From Lunularia cruciata (taxonomy: Eukaryota; Streptophyta; Marchantiopsida; Lunulariales; Lunulariaceae), in the NCBI GenBank assembly GCA_948567375.1, contig OX419761.1, forward strand, positions 4,218,501 through 4,282,500: 64,000 bases of DNA, read 5' to 3'. The notes beneath the pieces were generated by a model. The model saw nothing but the letters and a program-made list of their open reading frames with translations. It ran no database searches and was not told where the DNA came from. A program made the translations under genes and the position numbers. Each line of letters opens with the position of its first letter. Position 1 is the first letter of the stretch. Shown piece by piece: positions 44,258 to 55,665 of the stretch.

Positions 44258-46620
44258 GATCAATAAGAACAAGTTTTTCTCACAAGGATACCGGTTGGAA
44301 ATAGCTAAGAATGAAAGAAAGTGTCACAATGCCACATTATTATTATTATTATTATTATTTCCTATTTAACCTCTTGGGTAGGAATCACTCCTAGACAAGA
44401 GCAACATCACCCTCTACGGAGCACTATAGAAAAAGAGAAAGAAAGTAACACTAATCATTTTAACTACAAATGTTATTTGGGATTTCTCTTGAAGGCAATG
44501 ACTTGTTTCATTTTGAGTGCCACTCCATTGTAAAGTCATTACTCTTGTAAGTGTGTTCCACCCCTCCCAGAAGGTGCAAATTTTAAAGCACACCTCATGT
44601 TGGCCAAATGTCTTGGTTATTTTTATTTGTGGACTGCACATGTGGTGAGCTTCCCAATCCACTCCTTTGGGTCCTTAAGTTTACCAACTCTATACCACAC
44701 ACTTGGGATCTTATTATTCAATTTCTCATCACTTCTCTTACCTAAAAATTTGACAACACATAAAATGAAGAGATAGAATTTGCAAAGAGTGTAGAGGACT
44801 CTTTCCTTGTAATCACAGTATAGAAAGAAATACAAGTGCCTTTGGTCCTTGAACTTAATTATTTTTTTGGCTTCAAGACAAAGGGATCAGGATCCCAAGT
44901 AGATCTCCTAAAGATTCTAAATACATTGCACATCATTTGATTAAAAAATATTATCCTAATCACATACAACATGATTAGGTGCCTTACACATGTCAAGGAA
45001 GCTATCATGTCATCCTTCCCTAATCAAATTTTAACTTTCAACTTTTGGACATAAAACTCCAAACTCTTGTACAATTTTGAGTGCACTTGGTGAAAGTTGT
45101 ACAATTTTGAGTGTAGATACTAATATACAACTCTAAGTATGTGACTAGAGTACAACTCCAAGTATTTGACTACTTACTCAGAGTCCCTATATCTTCAAAG
45201 GACTTCCTCTTGGTAGAGTGCCTTTGGCTATAATTGTCAGAAGCAATGGACTACATTTTCTCTTGAAGTATCTAACTAACTGATTGGTGTGCTTGATATT
45301 TAGATATTTCTTACATTTAGGTATGGCCAAGTTTTATGAATTTTATAGTAGCATGCTCCCATAATTGCAAGGACAGAAGGTTCATCTTATCTTCCTTGTA
45401 GGCCTAGTCCTCTAGCCTCTATGTTTGGAACTTTAGCTCATATTATTTTGCTTGTAGTGCTTGAAGTTGCACTTCTTCCTTTAGTTTCTTGATGAAGAAG
45501 TTCCTAGCTTCTTCTAGCTGATGTATTATTTGCCACTCTTCCTCCATTAGTTGGTTCTGAGTGCCCCACTCCGCTTGTAGTGCTGCTTGCTTGGCTGACT
45601 CTTTCTCCAATTCCTTGGCCATTTATTCCAATTGCAGTGCCACCTCCTTCCTTTACTCTGCATTTAGACTTCTAAGGTGATGAGATTCTATTATGGCACT
45701 CCTTTAATCCATTCTAAGTGCTCTCCAACTCATTTCACTTGCTTCATAATCACTCTTTAGCTTCTTTTTGGCACTAGTCATGCTCAAGTTGGAGTGCCTC
45801 AACTCACCTTGCACCTTCCAATTCTCTTTGGCCTTTTGAGCACAATTGGTCTCTAGAGTGGTATTGAGCTTCTTGATTATGTGGTCTTCATACCTTGCTT
45901 GCCTCTTCCTTGTAAAAGTCTCTAACCTTGGTTGCTTCTTCTTTCACTTGGTCTTCTTGGGCCTTTTAACTGTATAATTGCTTGTGCATGTATTGGACAA
46001 GTGTGGTGTAATCCACAATGTCATGGCATTCTACTTGGTAATGGAGTAGAAGGGTCTCTATCAATTGTATTGTAGTTCCAATTGAATGTATGATTGACAT
46101 TTGCATCCTCCTAAACTAGCATTTGCATTGAAGGTCTTGTTTCATCTTTGATCTTGGTCTGCACCTTGGATCAAGATCTGGAATATCAGCCTCAATGTCA
46201 ACATCCTTCTCCTTGGCATGTTTGGTGATTTGGTCATCTTTCTTGCTGACTTTCGTATTGATGGGAACTTTGGGCCAAAGTTCTTGGGCAATTGAGCACT
46301 CATTGTGAATCTTAGTGCTTAATTGGGGCTTCTTCTTCTTTGATGGGGCTCAATGGACCTAGTTCTAGTGCAACTTCCTCCTTTTTCTTGTCTTCTTTAG
46401 GCCCAATAGTGCATTCTTCCACTTCTTGGTTCTGCAAGTTTGGGATAGATAGTGCATCTTCCTAATGCTCCTCTTTTCTTTGTGTCTTGAGGTAAAGTGC
46501 ATGCTTGCCAAGTGAAAGAACCTTGATTTTCTTCTTCCTTGTCCTCATCATCCTCTACCTCTCTATGACACCCACCTCTTTCAAAAGCATGCCTTTTTCT
46601 CTTTCTTGGAGGACTTACTT
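44258..46620 (-). mobile_element. Long-LTR copy F (old, truncated)
   Basis: From tgtgatcaataagaacaag onward it aligns with copy E (aagaaca, gaaata, ctaa, gaaagaaa, caatg, tatttaac, cttgggta). Further right, the minus strand encodes coiled-coil pieces (AKELEKESAKQAALQAEWGT near 45,600) and Lys/Glu-rich stretches in broken frames. Homology fades near 46,620, so the part holding the ORF start is missing. No target-site duplication was found. Confidence 0.55.
44336..44359. repeat. (ATT)n microsatellite in copy F
   Basis: About eight tandem att units, in the position where copy E has a short irregular attatt tract. Confidence 0.9.
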
Positions 46621-46944
46621 AGGAAGAGTGTAGAAATAGTCAATCAGTAATGAAGAAAGGAGGTAGATTATTGATTACCTTCTACCTTGAGGGAAATTGC
46701 ACCTTTAAGGGAGAGATGCCATGGAAGAGTTATGCCATAGAAGGACTTGTAGTAGTAGATCTAGACCAAGAGAATCATGGGTCTTTGAGAAGGAAGGTTG
46801 TCAACAAGAGAACCTTTAGTAAGGAAACCCTTTGCCTTAGGAGATCTTCCTCCAGAAGGGAGGCCTTTGCCCTAGGATGTTTGGCCAGAACAGCCCTTTG
46901 GCATGGAAGTTCCTTTGCTTGAAGTTTTGCAAATAAATGTGGCA

Positions 46945-49020
46945 CTAATAGATCAAGAACCATAGGAATCAACCTAAGCAAGATTGATTACAATTTCCTC
47001 ACCCTTGGCAAGAAGTGTTACTTAGAACTTCAAAATTTTGAGAGAGTGTATGTGTGTGAGAGGAATTAGGAAGTGAGAAAGAGAAGTGGGAATGATGAGA
47101 AGATAGAAAGAAAAGGAAGTGGCTGCTCCTAGTGCACCAAGTACAATGAGAAGGGCACCTAAATTCATCATCAAAGCTCCATGAGTTGTTTAGTGGGAAT
47201 TGTACTATAAACAAGAATTGGTTCGTAGTATGAAGCTATAATTATTGCAATGAAATTGTGAATTGAGTGATCATGCAATGTTGCATGAGATACAAGATAA
47301 TTGCAATCTAGGGTGAGAGAACCTAAGATGACACCTCTTTGCTTGGACCAAGGAGCATTGGCAAAGAGTGTTGAGGTTAGTAATTCACTCCTAGATGGCA
47401 TAACTCTAGATAGTGTATGGATAGTGTATAGAGTGGATGATTCGACAATCAATGCCAGGTTCAAGGTCAATTTCAGGGACAAGAAGACCAAAAATGGTTG
47501 GTATATTCCAAGTCTTAAGGATCTTGCAAGGAGGACTCTAGTCAAATCTATCATGAAGTGGTTCAAGGCCAAAATGAGCAACCTACTTAAACAATAGCCA
47601 AGTGATCTTCTTTGAGTATTTATACCAAGGAAAGCCTATGAGTTGGGCAATTTAGGTCCCGCTCCAAAAGTCCCAACCTAGATCTCCCTTGCTCTCCTCT
47701 CCCCCAAATAGCCAACAAACAATCATTCACAAAGATCGTGATCTTGTCACACAAGGATGCGGCCAAAGATCAAGGTGATGTACAAGCTACCCTAGACCAA
47801 CTCCGTCAAGAACAAATAATGCTCAAGAGGAAGAATGCCAACTCCTAGATGATATGATGGAGAAGTTGGACCTTCTAGTCCAAAGGAGATTAAGGTAGAG
47901 GGTTTGGGATGACAAAATCCCTTTTGTTCTCATGTAGAGGAGAAGCAGAACGAAGGGAGGAAGGAGTCTTTAATGCTAAAGAAGGGTTTGAGGCAAAAGA
48001 TGTGGGCTCTTGCTAGGACAAGGAAGAACATCAAGCCAAACATGGAATTTGATGAGAAGATTACAAGCAAGACAAATGGTCATCCAAGATGGAGGTACTA
48101 ACTATGATAGAATTGGTATTTGAGCAAAGGATCCTACCATCTTTGTCAAGATCAAGAGGGAAGAAGAGTGGACCCTTAGCTTTGTTTAAAATGGTCAAAG
48201 GGGAGAGTTCAAGCAAGAAGGAAACCATTTTTGTTGTGGTAGTGCCACTTTATCAACTAGTTGTATACAAGGTCAACCTAACCTTGGAATTAATGGAGCA
48301 AATTCATTCCCACATACATAGAGTGTCATGGGGCAGATATAGATTATGTCACCTTAATCAATCACCTTCATTGCATGTCACAAGAAGTAAACTTGGAGAG
48401 GATGAAGCCAAGGGATGAACTGAAGAAATTTTGTGCCCAATAGTTGGAGATGGGTAAGAGGAGCAATGACTTGGCATAGGAGGTGGCCAAGCTCATGGTA
48501 GAAGCCATGGACTTGGAGAAGAAGATTTTGGGAAAAAGAATGATAAGACAAAAGACATCCAAATTGAAGGAAGAAGAAACTTGTCAACAACTTAAGCTTG
48601 AGGATTAGGTAAAGGCCCAAGCAAAAGAGATTGATGCAATTAAGGGAGAAGAAAAGGTAAAGGTGTCCTTCATAGTAGTAGAAGTTGTCATTAGGAGGAG
48701 TTGCAAGTAGCAAGAATCCAAGTGAATAAGCATGCAAAAATTCTTAAGAAAAGGAGGAAAAATTCAAGAAGGATTGGGCAACCATTTGAGGAGAAATTAT
48801 GGCTAAGATGGAGGAGAGTCAAACCTAGTTCAACTTGGAGAAGACTACAATTTTGGCAATGACAGCATGGGACCATCTTGAAGAGATCATGAAGAGGTAA
48901 TGGTGGCCTCCTTGGAGAAATTGAAGGCTTGGGACTCCATATCCAAAGTGCATGCACTAATAGCAAAGGTATACACAAATGAGTGCATATAGCAACTATC
49001 TAGGAAGCTAATTGCACACA
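46945..49020 (+). pseudogene. Decayed LTR ORF in copy G
   Basis: Fragments on the plus strand: NSLLDGITL, LKDLARRTLVKSIMKWFK, then NNSQVIFFEYLYQG in another frame, and coiled-coil pieces (EVAKLMVEAMDLEKKILGKR near 48,480). They parallel copy E and, more distantly, A, C and D. The likely start codon reads ata instead of atg near 46,950. Heavily broken, so it is not functional. Confidence 0.6.
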
Positions 49021-49465
49021 CCTCAAAGTAATTTCAGAGTATTGGAAATGGGTAGAGTTGTTGATCAAGGTCTAAAAGGGTGAAGATAGCTCCTCAAAAT
49101 ATATTTAAGAAAGAAGATAATTGTCAACATAAGGGAAATAGGTAAAAATCCATTAGGTATAGATTTCACCCTGATTCTGAAATTCTTTTTGGCCTCAAGC
49201 TCTACCTTTGTCTTGACATATATCTTTGCCCAAAAACAGTTTTTGACTTAGGGCCAATTTTGTAGCCAATGATTGCAAAGATTCTAGGTACTTGTTAAGT
49301 AAACAACAAGAAGTAGTTGTGATTGGTGGCGGTTGAGCAATCAGTTCTTAATTGCACTTAGGATAAGATCAATAGGTAAGATTAGTGATAAGTGGAGTAG
49401 GTGTAATTAGAAGATTTTAGATGCTATTAGCCTTTGATCATCTTCATCAAAGGGTTAGGAGATTG

Positions 49466-49475
49466 TATAAATAGG
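49466..49475 (+). promoter_or_regulatory. TATA box of LTR copy G
   Basis: tataaatagg, a near-consensus plant TATA box. It aligns with the site in copy E (11,739) and lies about 760 bp before the LTR end and downstream of the ORF. Confidence 0.65.
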
Positions 49476-50235
49476 TTGAAATCCAAACAATATTATTCTA
49501 CTTCTTTATTGAAAAAGTATTTGGCTTAAGGAGATTTTTTGAATCTTTGTGTTGGATTGATTTTGCTTACATCTTTGATTGTATACTTGGTCAAGTAGAG
49601 GTAAGGAAATTTGTAGTAGGAGTGTGTGTTGCATTACTTGCTTAGGAAATTTGTATTGAATCAAGGAAGTTACCCTTGATACTTTGAACAAGAAAATTAA
49701 TGTCAAGAAGGGTTCTAAAAATAATGAAACATTGGGAAAGCCAAGTAGACTGTAAGAATAGACATAGAAAAGCCAAGTAGACAATCAATTTTGGATTTTT
49801 TTGGGATTGCATTTTCTAAGAAAAGAGGCATGCAATCAATGATAGCATTAGGGTGAAAGAACCTTTGGCTTGAATACTAACCTTTGGGGTGAATTATACT
49901 TGCAACAAAGGACTAGCCACTTGAGTAAACTGGCTCTTCAAAAGGAAAAGACCTTCAACATGGAGTGAACCGCCGTTATTGAGTGCTTGTCAGATTAGAT
50001 CCTTTGTTTCAATGGTTGTTAATTTATTTTTAGTGTAGGATGCTATACTAGGTATCCTTACTATCTTTGGGGAGTTGTTTTTCCCCAAGAAGTGAAACAT
50101 GTAAGAATAAACGACTAATGAAGTTATCATAGTGTATCTTCATTTCTTGTCATTGCCAATTGGTATCCTTGTAAGAACCATTGTTCCTACAAATTATATT
50201 ACTAGTACATTGACATTGGGTTGTCATATGCTTTT

Positions 50236-50253
50236 TGGCACCATTATGGGAGA
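50236..50253 (+). other. Primer-binding site following LTR G
   Basis: tggcaccattatgggaga lies eight bases after the LTR and parallels A's TGGCGCCACTGCCGGGGA, including the preceding T-rich spacer. A decayed tRNA-Asp-like site. Confidence 0.7.
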
Positions 50254-50599
50254 TAACCACTTGGAGTGGTGTAGTAGGAGTGGAAGACGTACTGACTGGC
50301 TGCTACACTGGGCCCTTGGGAGCAATAGTGTCATGCTCCCGACCACTAGAAGTCCCAACCTCTATGTGAAAAACTCCCTCCACTCTGGCTGCAAGCTCCA
50401 CACGTCCTCTAGCTGCATCCCATGTGGACCAAGGGTGTACTCCAAGTAGCCCACACTCACTTGGATGGACTCCAAGCAGACCATTCTCCCTAGTAGCTAC
50501 TGGCTGTGTCCCAAGAATACCATGTCCACTCGGTCCATTGCCCCCAGCATGTACCTGAATCGTCTCGATAGGCACAAGGCTCACAAGTGTCCGAGTGGT

Positions 50600-51764
50600 G
50601 ATGCCTATCAAGCACATCCTACGCTGCTATGCCAAGCCAAGGCTCACAATCCAAGTCAAACAGTTTAGGTCCATAGCCTGACCTAACACTTGATGCCTGA
50701 ATGCCTCTGACACAACTGGAACAGCGGTAACACCGATGCAAAAACCCATTGCCCGCTCTCTCTCAGCAGCGTTGGGCTCCACCAACTACTATAACTATGA
50801 GTCTCAAACAAGCCCAAGTCTTGCCTCTCAAAAAGCATGAGAGCCTAGGAAACTCATGAGTGTGGGAAATGCAACTCTAGGCTATCCCACTAGGTTCACC
50901 ACTGCCATAAGTGACCTATCGACCACTACCACTGTTTGGGACTAACGCCCAACATCCAAGATGTCATCAACAAGGATGTGGTCAAGTTGCTGAATCCCAT
51001 CATAAGCATGATGTAAAACCCCCTTGGGTAAGAGGTTCGTCCACTAAAGATGAAGATGATGAGCTTGTGATCCCACTCTAGTTGCATCTAACAATATAGC
51101 AGGTCCCATCCAAGAATGGACTTGATGTGTACTCGCCTCCACTCTAGTGCAAGAATCACCTATCAAAGGAACGTTCTCCAAAAGGTAAGCTGGAGAAATG
51201 GACTGATGAACCTAGAGATGTTGTAATATCCGTAATATCTCCCAGAACACACCTGAACAAGGATCCTGAAGACGCAAACCGTGGCCCGCACGTGTATGTC
51301 CCTAACATGGCCATCCAGAAATCACCAAGTGAATAGGCCCATATCTCTCTAGGTCATGCGCTCCCAATAAGGAAATGTCTACTGGTAGGGCCTTCTGGTA
51401 ACCTCTGACTACTGACATCGATAATAACTCCGGATACCAATAGGCCAAGTGTGCCACATGATGTAGAGAGACTTGCTTAGCAGTCTCATCTGTCTCTACA
51501 TACAAGTACCTTTGTACTCGGATACCCGCCTGTAACACCACAACTAGTCCGGTGCTGATCCCACCAAACAACTCCAATAGGTATATCCCCTCTACTGGAT
51601 ACTACCAAGCAATGAGTGTGGTGTCTAGAGGTGTCAAAGCAATCGCCTCTAGAGGCTCATCCTCACACTCATCTCCTGATGGTACAAAGGCTCCACTCCA
51701 AGCCTATTGCATCAACTGATCTGCATGTTGTTGCAATGCCTCCTCTGAACTCCACAATAGAACA
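50600..51764 (-). pseudogene. C5 cytosine DNA methyltransferase domain (element H), nonsense-riddled
   Basis: A single minus-strand frame carries the C5-methyltransferase motifs in canonical order: motif I LFGGISTG (about 51,570; S-adenosylmethionine binding), VETDETAK, IHLVISGWPC with the catalytic Pro-Cys of motif IV (about 51,305), LLENVPLIGD with motif VI ENV (about 51,155), RVGSQAH with motif VIII-like residues, and a C-terminal EREMGF-like block (NAAERERAMGF) then LGQAMDLN (motifs IX-X). The order is not permuted, so it is not of plant DRM type. At least ten stops, mostly TAG, interrupt it, but no frameshift was noticed. The enzyme would methylate cytosine in DNA. Methyltransferase genes inside retrotransposons are known from some eukaryotes. 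Confidence 0.85.
51760..51764. repeat. Target-site duplication of D (left), gaaca
   Basis: Pairs with gaata at 55,661-55,665, with one transition. Confidence 0.75.
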
Positions 51765-52428
51765 TGTGACAACCCGACAAATATCACTTTTGCGGTAATC
51801 GGGTAAGTAAAGTTCATTCCCGCAGAGATATGAGTTAGAATTGGTCAAATACAAAGTCAATCAGTAACAATGTAGTTCTTCTTGGGTGCATCTTTAATCT
51901 CTCAAGTAGAAACCACACCCAGATGAGAGTAACAAGCACTGTCAATCTTGTCACAAATTAGCACTCCTTAATCACAACTCCATCAATTCTTTCCAAACAA
52001 TCTTGATTGTGATGATTCAGGCTCTCCCAAAAATGGCACTTCATTGCAAAATGACTTTGCCTTAGAATTGTGTTCCACCCCTCCATTGAAGGCACAACTT
52101 CCTCGATCAAAATTGTTTCACATCAACTTCACTCTGCACTCACAAATGTAGAATACTACCAACACTACAATTCCTCTCAGATCTATCAAAGCATTGCTCC
52201 AATTGCACTTCACTCAGGATCAAACACACAGAATGAAGATCAAGGCTGCGGAATCTAACATCCAACAAGCACACTGATTGCACTTTGAATTTTTCACACA
52301 CTCACAAACACAATTGCAAAGCTGATACTTGGAATCAAGCTCAAGCGACAAGCACTACTTCACAGCACTTTGCTTTATCTATTCTCAGAAATAATGAGCA
52401 CTGAACAACATAAGCCTGCAAATGCCAC

Positions 52429-52441
52429 TCTTAAATAGTGA
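52429..52441 (-). promoter_or_regulatory. TATA-like box before the 3' part of LTR D
   Basis: The minus strand reads CACTATTTAAG followed by a gcatttgcagg phrase, as in C and A. About 665 bp before the LTR's 3' end. Confidence 0.6.
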
Positions 52442-52559
52442 AGCAATCGACAATTATCTTCCTAATGTACCACTTCCTTATGACTCTACAAACCTGCAGA
52501 TCTGAAATGAAAATGCACCTCTTCATATCTGCCTATTCATATCTCAAATCGGTTACAAA

Positions 52560-55237
52560 TCTGATCCGATATCTACTTCTTCCTTGGCTTTCAAACCCGA
52601 TCCCAAAGTAATTTTACTTCCTACTACTCTGTCCTTGGGTTTCATAATTCCTACATCTTCTACTAAATCTAATAGTTCTCTTTCCTGATCTGACATTTCA
52701 CTAGTGGGTAATCTATCTAACTCCTTATCTTCTGACCCACTCTTCTCTTATGTCTCCAATGGTAACTCCAAAGACATCTGCACTCCTACTTCATCTACTT
52801 CGGGTTTTGCTCTAACATCTTTCCGAAGTTTATCTATCTCTAACTTCACTAGATCTAATCTAATCATGATATTGTCTTCTACTTCTAATATTTTCCTATC
52901 TGCACGAGTTCTGAGACTTATTAACAAGCATTCAAGTTTGTATCCTTCACATGTCTCCTCCTCGTCTCTTGCACCAACAACTTCAACTCGTGAAGCCTCA
53001 TTTCTTCAATACAAACACTGGCCTTTATACTCAACATCGCATTCATCTTGATTACGATCTTCTTCAATAGCTCCAATCTCATCTTCCTTTCACGCTCTTG
53101 ATCTGCAAGCCAATCTTCCCTGTACATTGCCAATTCTACCTCGAACTCGGCTTTCACAGTTTCCTTCTCCTTCTCCTTCTGCACAATCTTCTCCTCTTGA
53201 TTACGAAGTAACTCTTGTAAAATCTCTTCTTCCCTATATCTCACTGCCAACTCCCGTTGCCACAATTGCTTCTTCTCTTCTACACTCTCCATCACTCTAT
53301 TGAGCTCTTGTTCCTTCTCCGCTACCCTTGCCATAGCATGGATAATTTCTAGTCTTGAATCAGCAAACTGCTGCTTCAAGATTTCGTACTCAACTACTTG
53401 TCTCTCCCTTGCTATGTCACTCTTCTTCACAAGTTCCTCTTGATACCTCGCTTCTCTCTTCAAATTCTCAATTGCTTGACTCTGCACTACTGCATCCCCT
53501 TGCAATATTTCCCTTTCCTCCTCACCTCGGATTATACTATTCTTCAACTCCAAGTTCTCTTCTTCCAGTCTTACTTATACCTGCAACACAGTCTTCACCT
53601 CCGGACACTTTGACTGCATCTCCCTCTTCTTGTGCTGTAGCTTCACTAACAACGGGCACACAATTTCTTGCAAGCACTCCACTCCATCACTCGCAACTAC
53701 TTCAACCTGCGGAGTGATCTCCTTCTTCACCTCTTCTTCTCCCGATACTCGCCTTCTTCTCTGCAGTCATTGTATCGGAATAGATGCTTCACTTCCCAAA
53801 CTAGCATTCTCCTCTTCCCTTGCCTTGCTTGGACCCACTTCACACTTCACCTTGCGCCTCAACCAAACTCCCCTATGAATTGTAATCTTCTTCTCCTCCA
53901 GCTCGGGTACCTCGTCCTCCAACTTTGCATTATTCTCTTCCTCGAGCTCCACCGGAACTTCTTCTTCTTCTTTAGGTACCGACGTCATCTCCCCACCTTC
54001 ATCGCTATCACTACTCATATCCCCACTTTGTAGCATAAGCTCAATTTCTTCCTCGTGTTCCAAGTCTTCAGACTTGCACTCGGCTTTGCCTTCCGAGTCT
54101 TCTTTTGATGACACAATCACCACCATACCTTTCCACAGGTTTCCTCTCCTGGTCTTCTGAGGTCTTGTCTTCTCTACATCTTTGCCTTCTCCTTGTCGAC
54201 TCTGCTTCTTTGCTTACTTCTACCTGGGCACTCCTCCCCGTCTGCGTGTAGTACTCATTAGTGCTTCGGATTTGAAGAATATACTGTTGCTCCTCCGCGT
54301 CAACTTCCTTTCTCAAGTCGGGATGAAAGTGAGACATCATTTTGCTGCACTCCACTAAATTGAGCAAATTCAACCCGAGGTAGAAATGTGCTACAAACAG
54401 CACGATGTAGTGTGGAGGCGACTTATCCCACAAATTCCACACCATCTACCTTGTTCTCCCATGGAAGCACTTCGCCTAGTTGATAGGTTCTCTTGCAAAC
54501 ATCTTATGGAAGAACACCGCTTGGTGTTTCATCACATAAGTCGTTCTCTCCGGCTTCAAGATTGCCATGAGAGCACTCACGATCCCTCTCTTCACCGGAT
54601 CTTTGTAACTCTTGACCTTATACCCATTCTTTGTCCTCTTCAAAGAGAAGGCATCCCTCACTTCTTGGGTTTCTTCGGCTACCTCTCCCTTCTCCAAGAA
54701 CATGGCACCCTGCTCCGTACCTGCCTCTCTTCCAAGTACCAATCTCCAATCTGACTCTGTCTAGGAGCCGGATTTCCTCTCTTCCCCTCTTCTTTGGGGC
54801 CATCGAGACACTTACTCTTGATTATCTCGGTCATGAACCCTGGAAAACTCACGTTCTAGTACCATGCCAAGAATGTGATCCAAAGTCAGCTCAAGACTTC
54901 TCTTCCACTCTTCTTCAGGGCCATTGAGACACTTACTCTTGATTATCTTGGTCATGAACCTTGGAAAACTCATGTTCTAGTACCATGCCAAGAATGTGAT
55001 CCGAAGTCGGCTCAAGACTTCAATTCTAGCAATCACATCTAACCTTTGAATCGCATGATTTATCACTGCAAATTCGGAGTTCTTCTTTCCTCCTCCTATC
55101 TTTCTTGCTTCCTCATTGTCTCTCGGGTTAATTTTCTTGAATTCTCCTCTATACACTAGCGCGTCTTCAACTCTACTTCCCTTCACCCAATCTCCTATAG
55201 GACAACTTCTCAACGGCAAAGGAAAATTGCTTGACAT
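52560..55237 (-). pseudogene. LTR-encoded coiled-coil protein (ORFb), solo LTR D
   Basis: From the ATG at 55,237 (MSSNFPLPLRSC): HAIQRLDVIARIEVLSRLR, then FLAW, KRGNPA, GYKVKSYKDPVKRGIVS and ERTTYVMKHQAVFFHKMFA; in another frame PPHYIVLFVAHFYLGLNLL, then HPDLRKEVDAEE; an acidic block (SSDSDEGGEMTSVPKEEEEV); a coiled-coil segment of about 210 open codons (52,921-53,553; KKQLWQRELAVRYREEEIL); and a tail with RKILEVEDN and DEVGVQMS. This is the longest continuous coiled-coil piece among the copies. Broken by frame changes and a 121-bp duplication. Its protein resembles A and C closely in block order while the DNA is far diverged. Confidence 0.72.
54800..55041. repeat. 121-bp tandem duplication in LTR D
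   Basis: ccat(c/t)gagacacttactc begins at 54,800 and again at 54,921. The copies share ttctagtaccatgccaagaa and gtgatcc. The length is not a multiple of three, so the ORF frame is broken. Confidence 0.9.
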
Positions 55238-55256
55238 TGCTTTGTTGTTAGCCCAA

Positions 55257-55265
55257 TATTTATAG
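55257..55265 (-). promoter_or_regulatory. TATA box upstream of the LTR ORF in D
   Basis: The minus strand reads TATAAATATTGGG, only about 25 bp before the ATG at 55,237. That is closer than in A and C, so either the leader is very short or the true start is a later ATG. Confidence 0.45.
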
Positions 55266-55444
55266 AGTCATGCCTTCTTTGTCTCTCTTCAATTTGAGTT
55301 TCTACCAAGAAATCACACCTCTTGCATGCACCTGTCACTATCAAGTGTACTTCATGCATATGACCGCCGGTTTTTGAATGGTCCCTTCTTGAATTTCTCA
55401 CCCCAAAGAAAAGTTGTTACACTGTCTTTGCCTTGGGTTGAGTT

Positions 55445-55460
55445 CCCCCCCCCCCCCCCC
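55445..55460. repeat. Poly-C run of 16
   Basis: Sixteen consecutive C on the plus strand inside LTR D. Length-unstable in sequencing and in replication, so the local frame is unreliable. Confidence 0.95.
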
Positions 55461-55660
55461 AATACAAAGACTTCTTATTTTGGGTTGTATGCTGACAAGG
55501 CAAGTCCAAGTACTTCACCTTATGACCCGAAGTCAGATTACCTTGAGTTTCATCCCAACAACTCTTTTCTTCACCTTCTTTGGCCATACAAGCGCAATCT
55601 GACTTCTCTATACACTTCTTCTTCTCCATTTTGAAAAAAACAAAAAATGTGGGTACCATA

Positions 55661-55665
55661 GAATA
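55661..55665. repeat. Target-site duplication of D (right), gaata
   Basis: Differs from the left copy gaaca by one c/t change. Confidence 0.75.

Larger units (their letters stand above)
46650..50228 (+). mobile_element. Long-LTR copy G (5' LTR of an old element), left end uncertain
   Basis: The right end cattgggttgtcata matches the LTR terminus gccgggttgtcaca and is followed by a primer-binding site, so this is a 5' LTR in plus orientation. It aligns with copy E through the ORF, promoter and end (gtaggtgtaattagaag, gattgtataaatagg). The left end is blurred by decay. The element's internal region is missing: beyond the primer-binding site comes the oppositely oriented element H. Confidence 0.65.
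51765..55660 (-). mobile_element. Solo long LTR D (3,896 bp)
   Basis: Starts tgtgacaacccgac and ends gtgggtaccata, the same termini as A's LTR with one changed base at the end. It interrupts element H, whose coding frames resume on both sides. There is no internal region or primer-binding site, so it is a solo LTR. It is longer than its relatives partly through a 121-bp tandem duplication (54,800-55,041). Confidence 0.9.

Noticed and set aside
50600-51764. Methyltransferase as a captured plant DRM gene
   Set aside because: Motif order is I, IV, VI, VIII, X. DRM enzymes are circularly permuted, so DRM origin does not fit.
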